DNA of 11,157 nt from Deltaproteobacteria bacterium (lineage in GTDB: Bacteria; Desulfobacterota; Desulfobacteria; Desulfobacterales; Desulfobacteraceae): the NCBI GenBank assembly GCA_003647385.1, contig QMMT01000029.1:1-11157 (forward strand), written 5' to 3'. The translations under genes were made by a program, and so were the position numbers. The notes under the pieces are model-generated. The model made no database searches and was not told the DNA's origin. It was given only the letters and a program-made list of their open reading frames with translations. This document shows, one piece after another, positions 1-6,144 of this stretch. Each line of letters opens with the position of its first letter. Positions within the stretch are counted from its first letter, which is position 1.

Positions 1-356
1 AAGGTGCTCAAACAAAAAAGGATGCGTTCAAAGCATCGGAAACCATTGCTCATTCTAATCTTGTTAAGACGGCAATTTATGGTGAGGATCCTAACTGGGG
101 AAGAATTACAGCTGCTGCCGGTCGTTCCGGCGCCCATGTTGTTCCTGAAAAAATAGATCTTTTTTTTGATGACCAGGCATTGGTCTTGAAAGGGAAATGG
201 CTTGGATTGGAAGCTGAAAAAAAGACAGCACAAATCATGAAAAAAGATGACATCACTATTCTGCTTGATTTGAATCTTGGGAATGAAACAGACTATTTCT
301 GGTTCTGTGACTTCAGCGAAAATTATGTAAAAATTAATGCCGAATACAGGTCTTAA
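1..356 (+). CDS. argJ: ArgJ, glutamate N-acetyltransferase/amino-acid acetyltransferase, C-terminal part (5' truncated)
   Basis: The first complete codon is at position 3, and about 117 residues run to TAA at 354-356. The fragment contains the conserved ArgJ C-terminal landmarks: a run resembling HSNLVKTAIYGEDPNWGRI, then TAAAGRSGA, and the C-terminal YVKINAEYRS typical of the family's end. ArgJ transfers the acetyl group of N-acetylornithine to glutamate (and in some organisms uses acetyl-CoA) in arginine biosynthesis. It is made as a precursor that cleaves itself before a catalytic Thr. That Thr and the alpha chain lie upstream of the window, so whether the enzyme is mono- or bifunctional cannot be judged. 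The next gene starts 5 nt after the stop, suggesting co-transcription. Confidence 0.95.
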   Translation, partial: GAQTKKDAFKASETIAHSNLVKTAIYGEDPNWGRITAAAGRSGAHVVPEKIDLFFDDQALVLKGKWLGLEAEKKTAQIMKKDDITILLDLNLGNETDYFWFCDFSENYVKINAEYRS

Positions 357-361
357 AAAGA

Positions 362-1054
362 ATGCGTCTTCAAAAATACCTTGCCCATGCAGGAATTTGT
401 TCCAGAAGAAAGGCAGAAGAGCATATTTTAAACGGTTGTATAAAAGTAAATCATCAGATTATTACAAAACTTGGCACAATGGTTGACCCCCAAAAAGACA
501 AGATTTTTTTTAATCAAAAACCGGTTGTTCTAAAAAAAGAAGTTGCAAAAGTATACATAGCCTTAAACAAACCCATTGGTTATGTGACATCTTGTTCACA
601 GCAAAAAACGAAAATCATTCTTGATCTGATCAATATTGATGAGCGGATATATCCTGTTGGAAGATTAGATAAAGATTCCAAAGGACTGGTGCTGCTCATT
701 AATGATGGAGATCTCCATAATAAATTATCCCATCCCTCTTTTAATCATGAAAAAGAATATATTGTAACGACGGTCCACCCTATATCGGAAGCTGCATTAA
801 AAAACATGGCACAGGGTATGATTATCGACAAGGTTAAAACAAGAAAAGCCAAAGTGAAACGTCTTTCAAAAAATAAGTTCAACATTGTTTTGAAACAGGG
901 ACGGAACCGGCAGATTAGAAAAATGGTGGGCAAGACCGGGAATAAAGTGGAAACTTTAAAAAGAATCCGCATGGCTAATATCAAACTTGGAAATCTCAAA
1001 GAAGGAAAATGGCGATATTTAACCCCAAAAGAAATTTTACAATTAACCCAGTGA
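362..1054 (+). CDS. RsuA/RluB/RluF-family rRNA pseudouridine synthase
   Basis: This 230-residue protein isomerises a uridine in ribosomal RNA to pseudouridine. Residues 1-47 form an S4 RNA-binding domain (MRLQKYLAHAGICSRRKAEE). The catalytic domain follows, with YIALNKPIGYV at about 65-75, the catalytic motif GRLDKDSKGL (Asp103), HEKEYIVT at about 129-136 and the C-terminal signature QGRNRQIRKM at about 179-188. By recalled similarity the catalytic motif and the KEY segment resemble RluF (23S rRNA U2604) more than RsuA or RluB. The exact target base is an inference, so no symbol is given. The ATG lies 5 nt after the argJ stop with only a weak A-rich Shine-Dalgarno, consistent with translational coupling. 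The 3' end overlaps the convergent trpS gene by 12 bp. Confidence 0.92.
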   Translation: MRLQKYLAHAGICSRRKAEEHILNGCIKVNHQIITKLGTMVDPQKDKIFFNQKPVVLKKEVAKVYIALNKPIGYVTSCSQQKTKIILDLINIDERIYPVGRLDKDSKGLVLLINDGDLHNKLSHPSFNHEKEYIVTTVHPISEAALKNMAQGMIIDKVKTRKAKVKRLSKNKFNIVLKQGRNRQIRKMVGKTGNKVETLKRIRMANIKLGNLKEGKWRYLTPKEILQLTQ

Positions 1055-2053
1055 TTGAATACCGATAGATTTTCTTATTTTTTCGAGAAAGGGGACTGAA
1101 AATTCCCTGGCTTTCAGGGCTCCTTTGTTTAGTATATCATCAATATCAGATGGGTTTTTAATGAGTTCTTCATACTGCTTTCGGGGTGCTTTTAATATCT
1201 CATTTATATATTCGAATAATTCTAGTTTCATAGTTCCCCAGGAAATCCCCTGTCTATAACGGTCTGCCATTTTTTTTGTTTCTAGTTCACTTGCAAATGC
1301 TTTGTATATTGAAAAAAGTGTACAGGTTTCAGGGTCTTTGGGTTCATCCGGTCCCAGAGAATTGGTTTTGATTTTCATAATTAATTTTTTAAATCGTTTT
1401 TGAGTATCAAATAAAGGGATAAAATTATGATAGCTTTTACTCATTTTGCGACCGTCAAGACCCGCAAGGACAGCTGATGTCTCATCCACAACTACTTCAG
1501 GCAGGATAAATAATTTTTTATAAATATGATTAAATCTGGCTGCTATATCTCTTGTCATTTCAAGATGCTGAATCTGATCTTTACCAACCGGTACTTTTCT
1601 GGCATTGAACATCAGGATATCTGCAGCCATTAAAATAGGATAAGAAAAAAGTCCCATTGCAATTCCTTTATCCGGATCCTTGTGTCCTTGTTCTTCATTC
1701 TCTGCAACCGACGCTTTATACGCATGTGCCCTGTTCATTAACCCTTTTGCTGTAAGGCAGGTGAGTATCCAGGTCAATTCCGGTATTTCAGGAATATCTG
1801 ATTGCCGGTAAAAAACGCAATTATTATAATCCAGCCCTAGCGCTATCCATGCGGCTGCAATTTCTATTGCAGACTGTTTCCTTAAGTTTGGATCATGATT
1901 TTTGATTAAAGAATGATAATCGGCAAGAAAATAATAGGACATTAATTCTTTGTTTTTACTGGATTCAACTGCCGGACGAATGGCGCCCACATAATTACCG
2001 AGATGAGGGGTTCCACTGGTTGTAATACCCGTTAAAAAATCTGCATTTTTCAT
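1043..2053 (-). CDS. trpS: Tryptophanyl-tRNA synthetase (class Ic)
   Basis: The enzyme charges tRNA-Trp with tryptophan using ATP in the cytoplasm. Numbered from the ATG at 2053 (336 residues), the HIGH-equivalent is PHLGN at about 16-20 within GITTSGTPHLGNYVGA. The KMSKS loop GRKMSKSYHN lies at about 201-210, and the Rossmann-fold features MAADILMF and VPVGKDQIQHLEM lie between them. Length is normal for bacterial TrpS. A TTG two codons earlier (2059) is also in frame, but AGGGA (2063-2067) is 9 nt from the ATG and only 3 nt from the TTG, so the ATG is preferred. It lies 63 nt downstream of the DHH/nucleotidyltransferase gene on the same strand and probably shares its transcript. The stop codon falls inside the end of the opposing pseudouridine synthase gene. 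Confidence 0.97.
   Translation of the reverse strand: MKNADFLTGITTSGTPHLGNYVGAIRPAVESSKNKELMSYYFLADYHSLIKNHDPNLRKQSAIEIAAAWIALGLDYNNCVFYRQSDIPEIPELTWILTCLTAKGLMNRAHAYKASVAENEEQGHKDPDKGIAMGLFSYPILMAADILMFNARKVPVGKDQIQHLEMTRDIAARFNHIYKKLFILPEVVVDETSAVLAGLDGRKMSKSYHNFIPLFDTQKRFKKLIMKIKTNSLGPDEPKDPETCTLFSIYKAFASELETKKMADRYRQGISWGTMKLELFEYINEILKAPRKQYEELIKNPSDIDDILNKGALKAREFSVPFLEKIRKSIGIQSLG
1088..1126 (+). terminator. Imperfect 13-bp hairpin beyond the rluF-like gene, possible weak terminator inside trpS
   Basis: AAAGGGG (1088-1094) pairs with CTCCTTT (1120-1126, one G-U), and CTGAAA (1096-1101) pairs with TTTCAG (1112-1117). A 1x2 internal loop and a 10-nt apical loop separate the arms. On the plus strand only GTTTAG follows, so the T-tract is poor. 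The hairpin lies 34 nt beyond the pseudouridine synthase stop, inside the 3' codons of trpS, and is the only structure near this end that could stop the rightward transcript. Confidence 0.3.
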
Positions 2054-2062
2054 GTTCAAAAA

Positions 2063-2067
2063 TCCCT
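2063..2067 (-). promoter_or_regulatory. Ribosome binding site deciding the trpS start
   Basis: AGGGA on the minus strand ends 9 nt before ATG at 2053 and only 3 nt before TTG at 2059. The spacing favours the ATG, giving a 336-residue TrpS. Confidence 0.7.
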
Positions 2068-2116
2068 GATCATAATGATTTAAATTGAATAAAGGGGATT
2101 AACAAAAAGACACTGT

Positions 2117-4792
2117 TTAATCAATAAGTTTATTTTTCTTAGCATATTCTTCAGCAAATTTAATTTCTTCTTTCTTTGTTTTTAATTGTCCGTCTAATTT
2201 GGCGTTTAAGATCTGCTTGAGAATCGTACTGAAAACAGGACCGGGTGATAATCCGATTTTTATCAAATCTTTGCCTTTCATATAAGGTTTTATACTTCTT
2301 TGATGGGTATAAAAAATTGAAATAGCTTTCCTTGTTCCATCATTTTTTGAAAGGGCCATCATGTATAAAATATATTCCGTTTTAAAATTAATCAACGCCC
2401 AGTAAAGGTTCTGCCGGGTATAGGTTAATGAACTCTCTATTACATAGAGCTGCTTTTCAGCCCTGTATCTTTTTTCTAAAAGAATACCACGCTCTTTCAA
2501 GGGCACGTTAAGCCTGTTGCAGATTTGTTCACAGACTTCATACGAACACCGGTTTAAAAGAGCCATAAAGTAAACCGACCACCTTGGATATGGCTCATCA
2601 ATATATAGAAGATCATGCCATGAAAGTGTTTTGTTCACAGATTCTAGCAATTCATATGTGTTGGGGATGATGGTTAGTCTTTTATGAAGAACCTTTTCAA
2701 GGCCATAGTCCTGTAGTGTTCTAATGGCAGGAATAGGATTTTCCTCTTCAAAAATTTGTTTGAGTTCAGATAATACCCGAAGGCCGCTTAAATTCTTAAA
2801 ACAATCTATTTTAATCGCATTCTTAATTAAATTTGATGTTACCTTCCCAATTTTAAATCCAAATCGGTTTGAAAACTTAATCGCTCTGAAAATACGAGTG
2901 GGATCTTCAACAAAGCTTAGATTATGAATGATTCTTATTGTTTTATCTTTTAGATCCCTGTTGGCACCAAAATAATCGATCATAGTTCCAAAGTTATCAG
3001 GATTAAGACTGATGGCCAGGGTATTGATGGTGAAATCTCTGCGCGCAAGGTCAAGTTTAATTGAGCTTTTTTCAACAATTGGTAATGCTGCCGGTGTCTT
3101 ATAATATTCTAACCTGGCAGAGGCTACATCAATTTTAAGATTATCAGAGAAAATCATCACTGCGGTACCAAATTTCTTATACGTGTTGATCCTGCAACCT
3201 TCTTTTTTTGCATAAAGTCTGGCAAATTCAATGCCGTCACCTTCAACAACGATATCGATGTCATCGATCTGTCTATTCAGCAACAGATCCCTTACAAATC
3301 CACCCACTACAAACAAATTGTACCCAAGTTCAGCACCCGTCTTACCAATATTTTGAAGCAGTTTTTTAATGCGCGCATCAAGACGCTGGTAAAGAATATT
3401 TTCAATGGGTCTTTTTTTTGCATTTTTCTTTATACCCAGTTCAGTTTCATTCCTTTTGAGTGCCTTGCTATGCTCAACCAGGTAATTTAATAAATCTGTA
3501 CGGGTGATGACGCCTTTAATCCATCCATTGTCAATAACAGGAAGAATTCTGTGTTTGCCTTCAATAATAATATTTTCTATCTGGGTCACATCCGCGGCTG
3601 AAGAAATATAGCTGATCTCAGAATGCATGTATTCTTCCACTGGAAGATGAGACAGCTTGTGATGGAGTGTTGTTGCTATTACTTGCCGTGAAATATATCC
3701 TTCATAGGAGTTCTTTTTTTTATTAACAACCAATAATGTGTTGATATTATATCGTGTCATCAGATTACCGGCTGTTTTACAGGTTACATGGGGTTCAATG
3801 GTGATGGCGGGTGATGTCATCAGGTTTTTTGCAATCTGAATTCTTTTTACTTTTTTTTGAAGCTGTTCAATCAGCATTATTTCAACCTGAGCCAGGGTTT
3901 TGTTATCAACTTTTGCTGAAGCTGCATAAGAATGGCCTCCGCCGCCAAACCCTGAAAGTATTTTACCAACATCAACCTCTGGAATTCGATTTCGAGCAAT
4001 AATGGTAATTTTATTATCCATTAAAACAATGGCAAAAAAGATATCAAGATTTTCCATTCTGACTACTTTTTGAACAATTGTCGCAAGATCTGTAATATAA
4101 GCAGGAGAAGAAATGACAGACATATGAATATCAACACCATTTATTTTATGAATCGTCATCTCATTTAACAACTCATTCAACCATGTGACCTGTTCGGATT
4201 TAATTTCCTTAACCACAAAACTGACGATGGTATTAAGGTTAGCGCCACAGGATAAAAGAAAAGCTGCCTGTTCCAGATCTTCTTTTGTGGTGGAAGAATA
4301 GGTAAACAAACCGGTGTCTTCATATATTCCAAGGGCCATGATCGTAGCCTCTTCAGGACTGGGAATAATCTTTTTTTTTTGTAGCAGCGAACTTAATATG
4401 GTTACGGTTGCACCCGTTTGTCTGAGGATCTCAAAAGAGCCGGTTACATCGCCTTCCATGTCGGGGTGATGGTCGTAAATATCTATTTTAATGTCTTTTT
4501 TGTTGAGCAGTTCATCGACCTGAGTTAACCTTCCTTTTTGTCTGGTGTCCACAATCACAAGCTTTGATATTTGAGAAAAATCTATGGTATCAGGGTCTGC
4601 CATATTAAACAGATAACTTGTGGAACTGACAAAAAAATCTCGCAGACTTTTTTCCTGAGACCCTGGAAAAATAATAACAGAACCCGGATATAATTTCTGG
4701 GCTGCCAGCATGGATGCAATGGCATCAAAATCTGCATTAATATGACTGGTGATAACCGTATCTGTTTCAATGGTTGTATTTTTTTTGCTCAA
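2117..4792 (-). CDS. DHH phosphoesterase - CBS pair - tRNA nucleotidyltransferase fusion (A-adding/poly(A) polymerase type)
   Basis: This is an 891-residue, three-module protein. Residues 1-315 are a DHH/DHHA1 phosphoesterase with all metal-ligand motifs visible: HINADFD (17-23), VDTRQ (Asp82), DHHP (107-110), Asp159 in YEDTG, and the DHHA1 motif GGGGHS (283-288). Two CBS domains follow at about 317-375 and 382-440. From about 490 comes a class II tRNA nucleotidyltransferase: VVGGFVRD (495-502), the catalytic DIDIVVEG (Asp511, Asp513), RRDFTIN (584-590) and the nucleotide-selecting EDxxR motif (E629, D630, R633). An RNA-binding helical region extends to the C-terminus. The segment between motifs A and B (about 555-583) is present; CC-adding enzymes characteristically lack it, so terminal A addition to the tRNA 3' end (A-adding or full CCA-adding) is favoured. 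The role of the DHH and CBS parts is unknown. The start is TTG with a strong AGGAG; the next in-frame Met (28) lies beyond the first DHH motif. Confidence 0.93.
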   Translation of the reverse strand: MSKKNTTIETDTVITSHINADFDAIASMLAAQKLYPGSVIIFPGSQEKSLRDFFVSSTSYLFNMADPDTIDFSQISKLVIVDTRQKGRLTQVDELLNKKDIKIDIYDHHPDMEGDVTGSFEILRQTGATVTILSSLLQKKKIIPSPEEATIMALGIYEDTGLFTYSSTTKEDLEQAAFLLSCGANLNTIVSFVVKEIKSEQVTWLNELLNEMTIHKINGVDIHMSVISSPAYITDLATIVQKVVRMENLDIFFAIVLMDNKITIIARNRIPEVDVGKILSGFGGGGHSYAASAKVDNKTLAQVEIMLIEQLQKKVKRIQIAKNLMTSPAITIEPHVTCKTAGNLMTRYNINTLLVVNKKKNSYEGYISRQVIATTLHHKLSHLPVEEYMHSEISYISSAADVTQIENIIIEGKHRILPVIDNGWIKGVITRTDLLNYLVEHSKALKRNETELGIKKNAKKRPIENILYQRLDARIKKLLQNIGKTGAELGYNLFVVGGFVRDLLLNRQIDDIDIVVEGDGIEFARLYAKKEGCRINTYKKFGTAVMIFSDNLKIDVASARLEYYKTPAALPIVEKSSIKLDLARRDFTINTLAISLNPDNFGTMIDYFGANRDLKDKTIRIIHNLSFVEDPTRIFRAIKFSNRFGFKIGKVTSNLIKNAIKIDCFKNLSGLRVLSELKQIFEEENPIPAIRTLQDYGLEKVLHKRLTIIPNTYELLESVNKTLSWHDLLYIDEPYPRWSVYFMALLNRCSYEVCEQICNRLNVPLKERGILLEKRYRAEKQLYVIESSLTYTRQNLYWALINFKTEYILYMMALSKNDGTRKAISIFYTHQRSIKPYMKGKDLIKIGLSPGPVFSTILKQILNAKLDGQLKTKKEEIKFAEEYAKKNKLID

Positions 4793-4799
4793 AAAATAA

Positions 4800-4804
4800 C
4801 TCCT
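4800..4804 (-). promoter_or_regulatory. Ribosome binding site for the TTG start of the DHH/nucleotidyltransferase gene
   Basis: AGGAG on the minus strand sits 7 nt before TTG at 4792. This strong site supports the TTG start. No in-frame ATG occurs before residue 28, which is already inside the DHH domain. Confidence 0.8.
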
Positions 4805-4810
4805 GTTGTA

Positions 4811-4861
4811 ATCAATTGATAAAATTTATATAGTATATCTGTTTGGATTTTACAATTGATC
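4811..4861. promoter_or_regulatory. Paired CAATTGAT repeats, possible operator
   Basis: ATCAATTGAT (4811-4820) is a perfect 10-bp palindrome. The same CAATTGAT core recurs at 4853-4860, exactly 40 bp away. The two copies bracket the candidate leftward promoter, one over its expected start point and one over its -35 element. A binding site is an inference, and in DNA this AT-rich chance is a real alternative. Confidence 0.25.
4827..4855 (-). promoter_or_regulatory. Candidate sigma-70 promoter for the DHH/nucleotidyltransferase - trpS unit
   Basis: Read on the minus strand, TTGTAA (4850-4855) is followed after 17 nt by TATATA (4827-4832) in a very AT-rich stretch; TATAAA and TATACT alternatives overlap it. 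Transcription would start near 4820 and leave a leader of about 27 nt carrying the AGGAG site. This is a consensus match by eye only. Confidence 0.45.
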
Positions 4862-4887
4862 TGACTTTGATGGTGATTAAATACAAT
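4856..4887 (+). promoter_or_regulatory. Weak candidate promoter for pilC-pilS
   Basis: TACAAT (4882-4887) matches the -10 consensus at five of six positions. The best -35-like hexamers upstream are poorly placed: TTGATC at 4856 leaves a 20-nt spacer and CTGACT at 4861 a 15-nt spacer. An extended TGA-TTAAAT element at 4874-4882 is another option. I see no sigma-54 GG/GC pattern. A rightward promoter is expected here because the flanking genes diverge, but its exact place is uncertain. Confidence 0.3.
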
Positions 4888-4928
4888 TAAAGTCACCTGG
4901 GTTCTAAACATTACACGAAGGATTAATA

Positions 4929-6140
4929 ATGCCCACTATTTTTGTATGGAAGGGAAAAAATCCCAAAGGAAGGACAGTCAAGGGTGAAATGGAGGCCGAG
5001 TCTCCTGATCATGTAACACAAAGTCTTCTGAGACGTAAAATCACCCTCACCAAAATTAAAAAAAAACCAAAAGATCTATTCGAGAATGTAGAATTTCTCC
5101 AGCCCAAGGTCAAAGAGAGTGATGTCATTATTTTTTCCAGACAGTTCTCCACGATGATTGATGCCGGCCTGCCGCTTTTGCAATGTCTTGAGATTCTTCA
5201 GTCACAACAGGAGAATCCAACATTTAAAAAGAATTTGAAAAAAATTAAAGAATCTGTTGAATCCGGTGAAACATTTGCAGATTCTTTAAAAAAATTTCCA
5301 AAAGTATTTAATGAACTGTTCATAAATATGGTAGCAGCCGGGGAAGCAGGGGGTATTCTCGATGTTATCTTGAAACGGCTTTCTGCTTATATGGAAAAAA
5401 TGGCAAAACTCAAACGCCAGGTCAAAGGGGCCATGACATACCCAATTATTACCATTATTGTAGCGATTATAGTCGTATCAATTATACTTGTTTTTGTAAT
5501 ACCTGTATTTTCAAGCATGTTTGCTGATTTTGGTGCTACCTTGCCGGCACCGACGCTACTTGTCATCGCTCTAAGTGAATTTGCCATTGGCAATATCGGT
5601 TATATCCTTGGAGGGGTTTTTGTGTCTTTATTTCTTGTCAAAAGAACTTATGCCAGTAAAAAAGGCCGTATTTTCATGGATGACATGTTTTTAAGGCTCC
5701 CTATTATTGGTATTCTGATTAGAAAAGTGGCTGTAGCTAAATTCACACGAACCACCAGCACGATGCTTTCAAGCGGTGTGTCCATTCTAGAGGTTCTGGA
5801 CATTGTAGCAAAAACTGCTGGAAATAAAATTATTGAATTTGCTATTCAGGATGTCAAAACCGGAATTGCTGAAGGAAGATCAATGTCTGATCCTTTACTT
5901 GAAAGTGGTGTTTTTCCTTCCATGGTCTGCTCCATGATCGCTGTGGGAGAATCCACAGGAGCCCTTGATACAATGATGGAAAAAATTGCAGATTTTTATG
6001 ATGATGAAGTTGACCAGGCCGTTAAAAACCTGACAGATATGATAGAGCCATTTATGTTGGTATTTCTCGGAGTTATTGTTGGCGGTCTTGTTATTTCAAT
6101 GTATCTGCCTATTTTTACCATGGCGGGTGCCATTACATAA
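4929..6140 (+). CDS. pilC: PilC/GspF-family type IV pilus inner-membrane platform protein
   Basis: This 403-residue polytopic inner-membrane protein belongs to the type II secretion F family. In pilus systems it is the platform on which the PilB/PilT ATPases act to assemble or retract pilin. Residues 1-60 form the cytoplasmic N-terminal region (FVWKGKNPKGRTVKGEMEA), followed by two T2SSF domains at about 68-193 and 271-393. The repeated signatures are FSRQFSTMIDAGLPLL / FTRTTSTMLSSGVSIL and VAAGEAGGILD / IAVGESTGALD. Membrane segments lie at about 171-195, 209-237 and 374-395. Length is typical of PilC. AAGGA (4918-4922) precedes the ATG by 6 nt. The pairing with a PilS-like kinase favours PilC over GspF. 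No pilin, PilB, PilT or PilR gene is visible nearby. Confidence 0.9.
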   Translation: MPTIFVWKGKNPKGRTVKGEMEAESPDHVTQSLLRRKITLTKIKKKPKDLFENVEFLQPKVKESDVIIFSRQFSTMIDAGLPLLQCLEILQSQQENPTFKKNLKKIKESVESGETFADSLKKFPKVFNELFINMVAAGEAGGILDVILKRLSAYMEKMAKLKRQVKGAMTYPIITIIVAIIVVSIILVFVIPVFSSMFADFGATLPAPTLLVIALSEFAIGNIGYILGGVFVSLFLVKRTYASKKGRIFMDDMFLRLPIIGILIRKVAVAKFTRTTSTMLSSGVSILEVLDIVAKTAGNKIIEFAIQDVKTGIAEGRSMSDPLLESGVFPSMVCSMIAVGESTGALDTMMEKIADFYDDEVDQAVKNLTDMIEPFMLVFLGVIVGGLVISMYLPIFTMAGAIT

Positions 6141-6144
6141 AACC

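Noticed and set aside
745..999. Antisense open frames inside the rluF-like, pilC, lysS, lolC and nucleotidyltransferase genes
   Set aside because: They overlap well-supported genes, lack recognisable domains or ribosome sites, and are expected by chance opposite such coding regions.
2054..2059. TTG start for trpS at 2059
   Set aside because: The AGGGA site is only 3 nt away, too close for normal initiation, while ATG 2053 has 9-nt spacing.
2054..2116. T-box, trp leader peptide or riboswitch ahead of trpS
   Set aside because: Only 63 nt separate the two genes; there is no room for a T-box and no Trp-rich short frame.
3806..3822. Palindromic TGATGTCATCA
   Set aside because: It lies inside the CBS-coding region of a well-supported gene, is short, and has no promoter context.
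4861..4928. Sigma-54 promoter for pilC-pilS
   Set aside because: No GG-N10-GC pattern resembling TGGCAC-N5-TTGCA is visible on the plus strand in this gap.
6076..6144. Upstream in-frame ATG at 6076 extending the histidine kinase by 23 residues
   Set aside because: It lies 65 nt inside pilC, and the added residues come from out-of-frame pilC codons for its last membrane helix. ATG 6145, just after the pilC stop, fits an operon better, although neither start has a strong ribosome site.
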